Shown one piece after another: positions 35,578-44,887 of a DNA stretch of 64,000 nucleotides (positions within the stretch are counted from its first letter, which is position 1; each line of letters starts with the position of its first letter). The stretch is from Dehalococcoidia bacterium. GTDB taxonomy: Bacteria > Chloroflexota > Dehalococcoidia > UBA2979. The stretch lies in NCBI GenBank assembly GCA_029941115.1, contig JAPYRK010000005.1:1-64000 (forward strand). Reading direction: 5' to 3'. The translations under genes and the position numbers were made by a program. Under the pieces are notes generated by a model. It was not told the origin of the DNA, searched no databases, and was given only the letters and a program-made list of their open reading frames with translations.

Positions 35578-37053
35578 GTGACAGATATTTTTGGGCAGAC
35601 ACTTAATCTAAATTATGTTCTTCTGTTACCTGAGATTGTTTTATTAATCTTTTCCATGCTTGTGATTGGAATTGACGCTTTTAAGCGCCAACTGAATATT
35701 TCCGGTAACGTGCCGGTTGGACTCGCTTTGGCGGGTCTGGTAGTTGCCCTAACTTTATCAATTCTACAGGTGAATATGGATGAGGATTTTGCGAGACTTA
35801 TTCAAGTGGACTCTTTTACGAGCTTCTTCAGAATTTTATTTATAGCAATCACACTTGTACTTATCGTTGGCTCACATGAATACATAGAGAAATCAGTGTC
35901 TCATGTAGGTGAGTTTTACGGATTGCTATTGTTGGCAACCGTTGGTGCTATGTTGATGGCTTCGGCCAGAGAACTGCTAACGGCTTACTTAGCGATTGAA
36001 TTATTATCTTTTTCTCTCTACATTGCAGTATCGCTTGCTCGGTCTGATCGACGCTCAGGTGAGGCGTCTCTTAAATACGTGTTGCTTGGGGGAGTCGCAT
36101 CTGCTTCATTGTTATACGGACTTAGCATGATTTATGGAGTGACGGGTGCGACACAGTATCACGAAATAAGTGCGGTTTTGAGTGCTGGAGATACCGGCCT
36201 CACTACGCCGCTATTACTTGGCTTGGTTTTAATCATAGTTGGACTAGGATTCAAGGCTTCTGCGGTGCCATTTCATATGTGGACACCCGATGCATATGAG
36301 GGAGCTCCAATCCCAGTTACTGCTTTCTTATCAGCGACTTCAAAGGCCGCAACAATTGCATTATTCCTTCGTTGGTTTGGCGGGCCACTATTGCCGATAG
36401 CGTCTGACTGGCAATTCATATTGAGTGGGGTAGCAGTGGCGACGATGGTTGTAGGAAATCTTGTTGCGTTGCAACAAGTGAATATTAAGCGATTACTTGC
36501 CTATTCATCGATTGGTCAAATGGGCTATATGCTGATGGCAATAGTGGCAGTTGGTAGCGGTTTTGGGAGCGATGCTACGTCTGCAGTTCTGGTTCATTTG
36601 GCTGGTTACATAATCACTAATCTTTTGGTGTTCATTTCCGTTACTCACTTCTTTAATCAGACAGGTCAAGAGGAGATTACTAGTTTCAAAGGACTTGCAC
36701 AATCTAACCCTTATCTCGCACTAATGATTACTGCGGGTTTGTTTTCGCTCGCGGGTATGCCTCTGTTGGTTGGTTTTTTCACAAAGTTTATACTGTTTCA
36801 AGCGGTTGTTTCAGCCGGACATTTAGGATTAGTAACTGTCGCAGTTGTGGCGTCTACCGTTTCTCTTTATTACTACCTCATGGTTGTCCGTCAAATGTAT
36901 TTGTATGAGCCGGAGGATGGTACCGAGCAATGGAGACTATCTCTAACCGGATATGTGACGACACTGGCTTTGTTTGTCTCATTGGTGGTATTTGGCTTGT
37001 GGGGCACGCCACTCTACGCCGCGGCTGATGCAGCAGCAGCGGGGATGTTTTAG
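35578..37053 (+). CDS. nuoN: Complex I subunit NuoN
   Basis: A 491-residue antiporter-like subunit and last nuo gene. It contains YLAIELLSFSLYIAVSLARSD with the conserved Glu, GFKASAVPFHMWTPDAYEGAP with the channel Lys, and LLAYSSIGQMGYMLMAIVAV. The start is GTG 16 bases after nuoM, with AGGGGAAG upstream. An imperfect palindrome follows its stop and precedes the MBL-fold gene. Confidence 0.95.
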   Translation: MTDIFGQTLNLNYVLLLPEIVLLIFSMLVIGIDAFKRQLNISGNVPVGLALAGLVVALTLSILQVNMDEDFARLIQVDSFTSFFRILFIAITLVLIVGSHEYIEKSVSHVGEFYGLLLLATVGAMLMASARELLTAYLAIELLSFSLYIAVSLARSDRRSGEASLKYVLLGGVASASLLYGLSMIYGVTGATQYHEISAVLSAGDTGLTTPLLLGLVLIIVGLGFKASAVPFHMWTPDAYEGAPIPVTAFLSATSKAATIALFLRWFGGPLLPIASDWQFILSGVAVATMVVGNLVALQQVNIKRLLAYSSIGQMGYMLMAIVAVGSGFGSDATSAVLVHLAGYIITNLLVFISVTHFFNQTGQEEITSFKGLAQSNPYLALMITAGLFSLAGMPLLVGFFTKFILFQAVVSAGHLGLVTVAVVASTVSLYYYLMVVRQMYLYEPEDGTEQWRLSLTGYVTTLALFVSLVVFGLWGTPLYAAADAAAAGMF

Positions 37054-37066
37054 GCCCCTTTTTCTC

Positions 37067-37088
37067 GTCAGTTAACCGGTTTACTGAC
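37067..37088. promoter_or_regulatory. Imperfect 22-bp palindrome after nuoN
   Basis: GTCAGT and ACTGAC flank AACCGGTT with a single T-T mismatch on each side, making a near-perfect 22-bp dyad 14 bases after the nuoN stop. There is no U run immediately after it, but TGTTTTAT follows about 20 bases on. It may be a weak terminator or an operator for the next gene. Confidence 0.35.
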
Positions 37089-37128
37089 TGTGGCAGGCAG
37101 TGTTTTATATTTGATGAAGGGTGCATGA

Positions 37129-38196
37129 ATGTCTACTGATGGATGGCCTGATTCAAAATGGACACCTGAAGTATTGATCGATGGGTTATGGAGACTCCGA
37201 ACTCCAATGACTTCTGAGGCACTTCCATGGGTTTTTGCCTATTTATTTAGAACTTCTGATGGATTAGCTTTATTTGACAGTGGTCACGGAACAGCAAAAG
37301 CTCAGGCATCTCTGAAGGTCCAAATCGAAGGACTTGGGTTTGAGATGAAAGATATACACAGCCTTATGATTTCTCATGCTCATCCAGATCATCTGGGAAT
37401 GGCCTCATGGATCAAGGAGTCGGCGCCTAACTGCAAGATAATGATGATTGATGTTGAAGCTGATTGGTACGCTGACAATGGCAGAGGTAGTCGAAATTGG
37501 GTCGAGCAAAATGATTTATGGATGGTTAGGCATGGAGTGTTGGAGAGTGAGATTGATGCTGAGAGTGAAGCCGTCAACAAAAGATCTAGCAGGATAGATT
37601 CTGGTGATAGAGACCAGTCATGGTTTCATAGGAAGATTAATCCTGATTTACTTCTACAGGACAATGATTTGATAGAGATTGGCAACTGGTCGCTTCAGGC
37701 TGTGTGGACACCTGGTCATACACCTGGTCATCTTTGTGTTTATATTCCAGATCATGACCTTCTCCTTACAGGCGATCATGTACTCGGCCGCATTACGCCA
37801 AATGTTTCTATGTCACCTGATGACGAAAACATTGGTCGAGATCCATTGACTGAATTCTTAGATTCTTTGGCGAAGATTAAAGAATACAAAACAAGTGTTG
37901 GTCTGCCAGCGCATGAGAAACTTATTCCGAAATTGTCAGATCGGTGTTCGGAATTGATTCAACATCATTCAAATAGGTGTGATGAGGTGATGCTCGGGAT
38001 TGCTGGTGCGAAGCAAGCCTCTGCCAGTGATATCTCGTCGAGAGTGACTTGGAACAAACCGTTTGAGGGATTTTCTATTTTTAAGAAACGAATGGCTCTG
38101 GGTGAAACGCTTGCTCACCTTTACTACTTAGAGGGGCGAGGTAAAGTAATAAGCCATACGGATCAAGAAACAGCTATTACTTGGTCGTTGACGTAA
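37129..38196 (+). CDS. Metallo-beta-lactamase-fold hydrolase, long form
   Basis: A 355-residue MBL-superfamily protein. The metal motif HAHPDH lies in LMISHAHPDHLGMASWI near residue 84, HTPGHTPGHLCVYI supplies the next His, and LLTGDHVLG the bridging Asp. The C-terminal third adds a helical domain (residues about 265-350) often seen in the group that includes thioesterase-like and LACTB2-like MBL proteins. Substrate unknown. It follows nuoN by 75 bases and could be read from the same transcript. It is convergent with the next gene, which ends eight bases away. Confidence 0.88.
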   Translation: MSTDGWPDSKWTPEVLIDGLWRLRTPMTSEALPWVFAYLFRTSDGLALFDSGHGTAKAQASLKVQIEGLGFEMKDIHSLMISHAHPDHLGMASWIKESAPNCKIMMIDVEADWYADNGRGSRNWVEQNDLWMVRHGVLESEIDAESEAVNKRSSRIDSGDRDQSWFHRKINPDLLLQDNDLIEIGNWSLQAVWTPGHTPGHLCVYIPDHDLLLTGDHVLGRITPNVSMSPDDENIGRDPLTEFLDSLAKIKEYKTSVGLPAHEKLIPKLSDRCSELIQHHSNRCDEVMLGIAGAKQASASDISSRVTWNKPFEGFSIFKKRMALGETLAHLYYLEGRGKVISHTDQETAITWSLT

Positions 38197-38203
38197 CAGA
38201 GAC

Positions 38204-40111
38204 TTACTCACCTTCGAATATTTTTACGAATCTTAGTATTTTGGATTCCGTAAGCAAATATAAGACCTCATTGTCAGAGGCGATATCTATAATTTCGGCA
38301 AATGTGGGGTGTCGATATATGCCTATGAGAGTGTGCTCGGCGTCTACTACTAGGATACGCCGTTGTTCCGGTTCAACGACGTACGCGAATACATGGACAG
38401 GATCTGTAGCGAGGGTAGTCGCTAATTTAATTGGTGGAGCGGGCTCTATTTCCAGAACAACTTGATTTTCAAGTTGAAGAGACATGAATTTTGTACTTGT
38501 GAGAAGTAGCGGGTTACCTGACTTACCTAGATTAATCGAGAGTACATCAGGGATAGACTGTGGTAGTAGTAATTCGACGTTAGGTCGAAGCGCATTAACC
38601 TCCAATTCATACATGCTGAGTAATCCCTCGGAATCGACTGCCAGTAGTGAATTTTTAGAGACTGTTATCTTCAAGATTTGGTTGGCAGACATATTTCTTG
38701 GTAGGCCAAGTGGCCGTGGTAATCCATTGCCTGCATTTCGATAGGCAAAAAATGCGCCATTTGCGTCGAGGATGATCAACCGATCTCTTAATTCATCCCA
38801 GGCAATTGAGAGAGGAATATCAGCAGGCGTTCCTTGATATGTATCACCTCGGTGGTAAATTACGGCTGAATACTCTGTTTTTTTGAGGTTGCTCTCTAAC
38901 ACCTGACCGTTGGACTGATCAATTGACCACAGTCGTCCTCCACCGAATGCGATCGTCGTGATTTGGCGGTTCGTTTGATAGTCCTCCTTGAATGTGACTA
39001 GTGTTTGTAACGAGGTGACTTCTTTTGAAATTCCAAGTGTATTGAGCCGGTCGAGAATTTCAGTTTCAAGTTGGCTAAGTTTCTTGTCATCTGGCGTAAT
39101 GGATAAGCCTGTGTTGATTTGAAGGAGCGCTGAGTTCAGATACGATCTAGTTTCGCTGAGTGAATCTGATTTATCAGAATTACTTATTGCTTCCCTGGAT
39201 AAGATCTGAATATCTAACACTAATTGGTCGTACTGATTCCAGAAGTCAATACGACCAGCACTTTGTATATTTGTGTACAGAGGCAATAGTCCAATGAAAA
39301 AAGCAAGAGAGAGAAAAATTAGCTTCCAGTTTTTAAACACTCTCTTAATTGGTGTGATGAGAGCCTCTTTGAGCGAGATGAACTTTGTTGAGTGGGTAGA
39401 TTGTCCGGAGTCTTTGTATGTGTTGACTGGCGTCTCGATTGAACCTTGTGTGTATTCCGATTGAGTGGTTTGCCACGTGAGTAAAACAGCGGAAGCGTGA
39501 GGAATATCTCTGACGTAATTAACGATATCTGCCCACGTATTTTCCAAGGTATTCTTCTTGGTCATAATCTCTTCAAGACTTTCATCAAAACGTGTAGTGG
39601 AAGTTGTAAGTAACAGTTGTTGATCTCGTAAGTTGGTGTTGAAAAATCTCACAGCCGTGGGCGTATTAGTCGCTCCGATGGGAGCCGCTGCCGCGTGACC
39701 TTTGGTTGTGAGGGAAAATAATTCATCACCATCTCGCAGAAAACAATGCGTAGTTCCCACGAGGCCAATAATTGCTTGATCTTCAAGTACTTCGATGCAG
39801 GCGATTGCAACAACCGGTTTGTCTTCGAAGTGTTGATTTTGCGTGTTTGTTGTAAGTCGCTGTTGTATGTTCTGGATTGCCATTTCAATACCAAATGTTC
39901 GGCTTCTATTTTGGTCTATTAGTGATTGCTGAAGTTCAGTTATTAATGTTTGGGCTATTTCATCTGTTCGATTAATTGCGTCGACGGTTAAGGGTTCCAC
40001 TAGAACCACTATCGTTGCGTTGTTGGCAGCGGGAACTTTTCGAATTATCAGCGCAGAATCTCTTTCCACTTGGTTTGAAAGGATGGGAAATTGTTGTATC
40101 CAGAGGGTCAA
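38204..40111 (-). CDS. Membrane protein with degenerate PP2C-like and propeller-like parts
   Basis: A 635-residue protein I do not know by name. Residues 1-215 resemble a PPM/PP2C phosphatase: AIACIEVLEDQAIIGLVG and THCFLRDGDELFSLT match the VGDSRAYL/LRDGEL region, and LRDQQLLLTTSTTRFDESLE the late SDGL region. The metal-binding Asp residues of those motifs are replaced by Thr or Ser, so it is probably inactive. A single membrane helix is at about 261-280. Residues 375-635 hold repeated strands (RLWSIDQSNGQVLES, RLIILDANGAFFAYR, SLLAVDSEGLLSMYE) that look like a beta-propeller outside the membrane. It may sense or scaffold at the cell surface. Divergent from an unknown 132-residue gene. Confidence 0.75.
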   Translation of the reverse strand: MTLWIQQFPILSNQVERDSALIIRKVPAANNATIVVLVEPLTVDAINRTDEIAQTLITELQQSLIDQNRSRTFGIEMAIQNIQQRLTTNTQNQHFEDKPVVAIACIEVLEDQAIIGLVGTTHCFLRDGDELFSLTTKGHAAAAPIGATNTPTAVRFFNTNLRDQQLLLTTSTTRFDESLEEIMTKKNTLENTWADIVNYVRDIPHASAVLLTWQTTQSEYTQGSIETPVNTYKDSGQSTHSTKFISLKEALITPIKRVFKNWKLIFLSLAFFIGLLPLYTNIQSAGRIDFWNQYDQLVLDIQILSREAISNSDKSDSLSETRSYLNSALLQINTGLSITPDDKKLSQLETEILDRLNTLGISKEVTSLQTLVTFKEDYQTNRQITTIAFGGGRLWSIDQSNGQVLESNLKKTEYSAVIYHRGDTYQGTPADIPLSIAWDELRDRLIILDANGAFFAYRNAGNGLPRPLGLPRNMSANQILKITVSKNSLLAVDSEGLLSMYELEVNALRPNVELLLPQSIPDVLSINLGKSGNPLLLTSTKFMSLQLENQVVLEIEPAPPIKLATTLATDPVHVFAYVVEPEQRRILVVDAEHTLIGIYRHPTFAEIIDIASDNEVLYLLTESKILRFVKIFEGE

Positions 40112-40191
40112 GCAACACGCTCACTTCTGCTTCTAGCGATTTTTTCTATGTATTGCTGCAGTAGCGGCAATAGATAGCTATATTTAAATTT

Positions 40192-40590
40192 ATGACAGAT
40201 AACAATCCCAGTTCTGATATGTCAATAATACAGGCAACTAGCGAGGTGCTTCTCAAGAGAACCGCTGAAAGCTTATCTGAGTTATTGAAGGAATTAGTGA
40301 AAAAATTCGATCCTTTTCCATCATACCCCGGAGCATTCTTCGCGTATGGAATTGAAATCGATGCTCCAAAATTTATTGCAACTGATTTTGGTTGCGTGAT
40401 TCTGGGAAATGACGGGGGTTTGTATGAGTTTCAGATTGGTCTCGATGCTGAGCAAATTGCAGCTGGTGCTGATCCGATGAGCACCCGTGAAGAGTCTCTC
40501 GTGCCGCTAGATCTATCTGATATTGAATATATTCCTTTAGCGTATGAAGCAATCAGGACTGCTACTTTGCGGCTAGAGGAGGCAGGTTAA
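40192..40590 (+). CDS. Small protein of unknown function
   Basis: A 132-residue protein I cannot assign. The N-terminal half is a charged helix (LKRTAESLSELLKELVKKF); the rest has strands such as KFIATDFGCVILGNDGGLYE with a Gly-rich turn. The C-terminal part ends in a helix. There is no signal or membrane segment. The gene is divergent from the pseudophosphatase-like membrane protein, with an 80-base gap that must contain both promoters, so they may share control. Confidence 0.6.
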   Translation: MTDNNPSSDMSIIQATSEVLLKRTAESLSELLKELVKKFDPFPSYPGAFFAYGIEIDAPKFIATDFGCVILGNDGGLYEFQIGLDAEQIAAGADPMSTREESLVPLDLSDIEYIPLAYEAIRTATLRLEEAG

Positions 40591-40608
40591 GCGTCAATTA
40601 CCAACCTG

Positions 40609-41658
40609 TTATTCAATAACGACCCGTTTACCATTTTTTCTGGCGTGATATGTAGCTTCGATGACTTTCATGTAGTTGAGGCCATCCGAGAAGTTAGTGA
40701 GTATGACGGGATTTCCCAATCGGATTGAGTTAATAAAATCGACCTCAACCTGCCAGCCAGCGGTGGTGCCTTCATCGTGCGGCATTGGTGCCGCCTGGCG
40801 ATCGAGTGGTGTAAATTCCAGAGTATCAGTTGCAAAAGACCACTTTAGAGTTCCCTTGCTTCCATATATGACCGCTCCATTTGTTCCTTCCGGATCATTC
40901 GTGATGGTGGATAGCCTGTAAATCACCCTTGAACCACTCACCTGCCTTGCTATAACGTTTAGGCTATCGGGAATTTCAATCGCAATTTCAGAATTGGTTT
41001 CGGGATTCATTTTTTTGTTTATAGTCGTCTGTCCGTCTGCAATGACAGATTCGGTAGGTCCTAACCAACGCTCCATAATTTCGACAGCGATCCCATAGAC
41101 CATTACGTTCATTCCACTGTACTCAGTGCGTTCTCTCCAGTGGAGCGGGGCAGTCGGATTAAGACCTTGGCCCGACAGTACAGAAAAATGAGCTTCGCGG
41201 ATAGTACCTAAGTCTCCGTTTTCACCCTCATTAACCAGTCTTTTGATTGTTCTCCACGAACCAAAATCCATTGGTGCAGGAACAATTTGACTTATCAAGT
41301 TTGGATTTTGTTGTGCCGTGTCCAGCATTTCCTGCGCTTCTGTGGCATTCATCGACATCCTGGCCTCAACTAATACGTGCTTACCCGCGTTAAGCGATGC
41401 TATTGTGAACTCACGATGCATGTACGGCCAGGTTCCGATACAGATGGCATCGATATTAGGATCAGTAATTACGTCCAACGGATCGACGGTTATGCGAGCG
41501 GATAAATTAAATTCGCTTGATACAGCCTCGGCGCTCTCTTTGGTTCTGTTGGCGATAGCAACTATCTCTACATCAGGAATTGCAAGGAATTCTGGAATAT
41601 GCTTTGCTCGTGTATTGCCGCCAGCTCCGATGAGTCCAATACGAATCGTGTCGACCAT
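40609..41658 (-). CDS. Gfo/Idh/MocA-family oxidoreductase
   Basis: A 349-residue NAD(P)-dependent dehydrogenase of the glucose-fructose oxidoreductase/inositol dehydrogenase family. The Rossmann motif is at the N-terminus: IRIGLIGAGGNTRAKHIPEF. Then come VEIVAIANRT, AICIGTWPYMHREFTIASL and GKHVLVEARMSMNATEAQEML, where the conserved EKP of the family is EAR. Loss of the Lys, which often contacts nucleotide or substrate, suggests a variant. The substrate is likely a sugar or cyclitol. The ATG used has GGAGG eight bases upstream, which excludes a 12-residue upstream extension. Confidence 0.88.
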   Translation of the reverse strand: MVDTIRIGLIGAGGNTRAKHIPEFLAIPDVEIVAIANRTKESAEAVSSEFNLSARITVDPLDVITDPNIDAICIGTWPYMHREFTIASLNAGKHVLVEARMSMNATEAQEMLDTAQQNPNLISQIVPAPMDFGSWRTIKRLVNEGENGDLGTIREAHFSVLSGQGLNPTAPLHWRERTEYSGMNVMVYGIAVEIMERWLGPTESVIADGQTTINKKMNPETNSEIAIEIPDSLNVIARQVSGSRVIYRLSTITNDPEGTNGAVIYGSKGTLKWSFATDTLEFTPLDRQAAPMPHDEGTTAGWQVEVDFINSIRLGNPVILTNFSDGLNYMKVIEATYHARKNGKRVVIE

Positions 41659-41832
41659 GCCGTAAACCTCCGCTGCCCCGAGATGATAACTCAACGCGGC
41701 ACAATAGTTATATTTGTCTAGTTAATATAGTTGAATGCCACCAGCAGCCCCGCGTTATTCTTTCAAAACCAATAGTCGGTATTCAATGGACCGATCAGAG
41801 TGAATAGAGCTTGCAAAGCTAGGAGTTGAGAT

Positions 41833-42357
41833 ATGAATGAAGTAGAAGTGCTCAGAAGTGGACTGACTAGTATGCACGAAATGCTGGACAAAGCGGTTCA
41901 GGAAATGACTGCAGATCAATGGAACTATTGGCCAACTGAAGGTGGTGTAAGTGCTTTTTTTTCTCTTTGGCACTATGTACGCACAGAGGACAATATTGTG
42001 CAATTTGTAATACAAGGAAAGAGTACCTCATGGCTTGACGGTGGTTTTGACACTGAATTTGGCTTACATAGAACGGCCCAGGGTACTGGAATGACTCATG
42101 AACAGGCTATGGCAGTTCAAATGGTGGATACCTCTAGATGGCTCGACTACCAGAGAGACGTATGGGTTGCAACGGATACATATCTTCAGAGCATTAATGT
42201 CGCCGATCTTCATTCAACGGAAGTAACTATAAAACCAGTTCCTCCTATGTCACTCTGGCAGGGATTGTTTGGAATGTGCTTAACTCATGGGTACAGGCAT
42301 GTCGGAGAGATTGAGCATGCTCGAGGTTTAGTAGGTCTAGGTGGCTTGTCTATATAG
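41833..42357 (+). CDS. DinB-like four-helix protein
   Basis: A 174-residue DinB/YfiT-type protein, a four-helix bundle often carrying a metal site of three His residues. Visible candidates are His in SLWHYVRTEDN and in LTHGYRHVGEIEHARG at the C-terminus, which match the HxxxH arrangement typical of the family. Members include mycothiol- and bacillithiol-dependent transferases, but most are uncharacterised. It starts at ATG with TAGGAG upstream and stands alone before a CoA-transferase gene. Confidence 0.85.
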   Translation: MNEVEVLRSGLTSMHEMLDKAVQEMTADQWNYWPTEGGVSAFFSLWHYVRTEDNIVQFVIQGKSTSWLDGGFDTEFGLHRTAQGTGMTHEQAMAVQMVDTSRWLDYQRDVWVATDTYLQSINVADLHSTEVTIKPVPPMSLWQGLFGMCLTHGYRHVGEIEHARGLVGLGGLSI

Positions 42358-42446
42358 CTTATTTAAAAAAATCATCAATCCGAGTACACTAGGGCCGACC
42401 GTGAAGGTCACGTGAGGGCAAAGACACTTCACTTACAGGAGGAATT

Positions 42447-43688
42447 ATGGGTGCACTTGAATCGATGCGAGTTTTGGATATGACCCAATATGAGGCGGGT
42501 ACATCTTGTACTCAGGCGTTAGGCTTTATGGGTGCAACTGTTACGAAAATTGAGCGACCTGGCACGGGTGACCCTGGACGAGGAGTTGCGCGGGGTACTG
42601 ATAATGCACCCTACTTTCTTAATTGGAATTCTAATAAGCGCAGTATTGCCCTAGATTTGCAGAAACCTGAGGGTCGTGATTTATTTTTACAAATGGTTTC
42701 TCATTACGATGTTTTTGTTGAGAATTATGGTCCTGGAGTCATAGAAAAGCTCGATATCGGCTACGACGTAATGAAGAAAATCAACCCCGGCATCATATAT
42801 GCACGGCTCAAGGGGTTTGGACTCTCTGGCCCATATTCAGACTACAAATCGTACGATATGATCGCTCAAGCTGCAGGCGGAGCTTTTTCAGTTACGGGAA
42901 ACGCGGATGGGCCTCCAATGAGACCAGGATACTGTGTAGGGGATAGTGGTACTGGAATGCAGCTTGCTTTCGCAATTACGGCTGCATTTGTTCACAAGCA
43001 AAAGACTGGTGAAGGTCAGGAGATTGAGATTTCCATGCAGGAAGCGCTGACGTACTACATGCGAACACCCATTGCGAACGGGTCGAACTGGGGCCAGTCA
43101 GTCTCTCCTCGGAATGGTAATCGTGCAGTAGTGCCAACGGATCTTTTTCCATGTAAGCCTTTCGGACCAAATGATTGGGTGTATGTCATGGCCCAGACTT
43201 CAAGAATGTGGGATACGTTTTGTGCAGTTTTGGGGCGGACTGACTTTTTAACTGATGACCGCTGGAATGATGTGGAAAGTAGGAGGCAGAACGGAGATTC
43301 CTTGTACGAGGAGATCTGTAAGTGGACGCGTGAGCGGACCAAACATGAAGTGATGAGTGAATTAGGAGCAGCGGGTGTTCCCTGTTCGGCAGTTATGGAT
43401 ACGGTGGATTTATTCAATGATCCGCACCTTAAGTCGCGCGATTTTATAAAAACAGTGTCTCACCCTACTGAGGGAGATTTGAAATTACTCGGTTTTGCGC
43501 CGCTTATGTCAGAACATGAAGTGGATTACAGGCCAGCGCCGCTGTTAGGAGAGCATACGAAGGAAATATTGAATGAGGATCTTGACTTGGGGTCTGAGGC
43601 TGTGGACCAATTAATTGCCCAAGGCGTGGTGAATCAGTTTACTATCGATCAAACGGTTATCCCAAAAGGTAGCACTCCTAAATCATAA
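42447..43688 (+). CDS. CaiB/BaiF family CoA-transferase
   Basis: A complete 413-residue family III CoA-transferase, cytoplasmic, transferring CoA between carboxylic acids. Marks include MRVLDMTQYEAGTSCTQALG, VTKIERPGTGDPGRG, NWNSNKRSIALDLQKPEG and YDMIAQAAGGAFSVTG. The nucleophilic Asp is expected near VGDSGTGMQLAFAITAA, and the PAPLLGEHTKEIL ending is typical. A perfect AGGAGG lies upstream of the ATG. It is paralogous to the truncated gene at the left edge. Its stop and that of the convergent amidohydrolase are one base apart. Likely role: activation of organic acids for degradation. Confidence 0.93.
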   Translation: MGALESMRVLDMTQYEAGTSCTQALGFMGATVTKIERPGTGDPGRGVARGTDNAPYFLNWNSNKRSIALDLQKPEGRDLFLQMVSHYDVFVENYGPGVIEKLDIGYDVMKKINPGIIYARLKGFGLSGPYSDYKSYDMIAQAAGGAFSVTGNADGPPMRPGYCVGDSGTGMQLAFAITAAFVHKQKTGEGQEIEISMQEALTYYMRTPIANGSNWGQSVSPRNGNRAVVPTDLFPCKPFGPNDWVYVMAQTSRMWDTFCAVLGRTDFLTDDRWNDVESRRQNGDSLYEEICKWTRERTKHEVMSELGAAGVPCSAVMDTVDLFNDPHLKSRDFIKTVSHPTEGDLKLLGFAPLMSEHEVDYRPAPLLGEHTKEILNEDLDLGSEAVDQLIAQGVVNQFTIDQTVIPKGSTPKS

Positions 43689-43689
43689 A

Positions 43690-44817
43690 TTAGATATTTA
43701 AATTATCGGGGTTGATATTGTAGAGATTTTTGACATTTTCCCAGACCATTTGATTTTTGTCTTGCTCCGATACACCCGTCATGATTCGATCTAAAACTTC
43801 CATAGAGTTTGGCCATATGGAATCGTGGTGTGGGTAATCATTTCCCCATAACAAGTTTTCTGCACCTAGATAGTCGAGAGTTCGGAGACCGATATCATCG
43901 TCTTCAAAGGTAATCATAAAATTTCGCTTGAAATATTCACTTGGTAATAACGAGAGATCTGGTGACGCTGCCGTTCTTGATCGGTAGAATGCGTGATCCC
44001 ATCGCTGTAAGGTATGGGCCACCCACCCAGTTTCCCATTCAGCCACTACAAACTTCAGTGTTGGATGCCTTTCAACAACTCCAGAGGTAACGATATTACT
44101 GACAGAATTCCATATAGCTGCATGGGACAGTGTGTAGGCAACGATAGGGTCCCAGTGCTGCGGCAAGCCCATGGGCCAATCAGATCCACTGAATATATGC
44201 ATCGTTAGCGGTAGACCTGCCTCTTCAGCGGCAGCCCAAAAGGGTTCATAATACGGATCGCTATATGGTCGCTCGAGCGGTGCCGTGCACGGTATCGCTA
44301 CGCCTTTTACGCCTAGCTTGGTAACCCGTTCTAATTCAGTGATTGCTAGGTCAACATCACGAAGTGGAACACAGCCTACTCCGATTAATCGATCTGGGTT
44401 AGGGCTGCAGTAGTTAACAATCCAATCGTTATAGTTTTGGAAGACTGCATTCGTTACTTCAGTATCTTCGATAGAGTAAGTAAGCAGATTAATGCTGGGA
44501 TACATAACTTCGCCTACTACCCCGTCGACAGTTTGCTCATCAAGTCTCGCGATGGGATCTTGAACGCCGGGATTCATGCCATCCCAACCAAGCTTGATAC
44601 GCTCGTGTGTCTCGGGATCATCTAGACTGTGTCCTGCAATTCCCCATCGCCCGACTGGAACTAGTCGATCGAGCGCAGGCCAGGCTATCCACACGCCCTC
44701 TCTATCTTTCCATCCGTTAACAGGTCGAGGAGCTCGGTCACCAAATCGCTCAATCAATCCGTTAAATACTTCGGGTGGTTCAACTACATGCGAGTCGCAG
44801 GAATAATATATCGTCAT
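43690..44817 (-). CDS. Amidohydrolase-2 family metal-dependent hydrolase/decarboxylase
   Basis: A 375-residue TIM-barrel protein of the amidohydrolase 2 family, which contains decarboxylases such as aminocarboxymuconate-semialdehyde decarboxylase. The DSHVVEP near the N-terminus gives the DxH-type metal site, MHIFSGSDWP the next His, and LLWGNDYPHHDSIWPNS the late Asp region. Most relatives in aerobic degraders act on aromatic or cyclic acids, which fits neighbouring CoA-transferase and haloacid dehalogenase genes. The exact substrate is not visible. Confidence 0.88.
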   Translation of the reverse strand: MTIYYSCDSHVVEPPEVFNGLIERFGDRAPRPVNGWKDREGVWIAWPALDRLVPVGRWGIAGHSLDDPETHERIKLGWDGMNPGVQDPIARLDEQTVDGVVGEVMYPSINLLTYSIEDTEVTNAVFQNYNDWIVNYCSPNPDRLIGVGCVPLRDVDLAITELERVTKLGVKGVAIPCTAPLERPYSDPYYEPFWAAAEEAGLPLTMHIFSGSDWPMGLPQHWDPIVAYTLSHAAIWNSVSNIVTSGVVERHPTLKFVVAEWETGWVAHTLQRWDHAFYRSRTAASPDLSLLPSEYFKRNFMITFEDDDIGLRTLDYLGAENLLWGNDYPHHDSIWPNSMEVLDRIMTGVSEQDKNQMVWENVKNLYNINPDNLNI

Positions 44818-44887
44818 AAGAAACTTTCTTGCGTAATCGGCCTACTTTTCACGAGTAGTGTATTAGGTGGTGTCAAGTATTTTTTAT

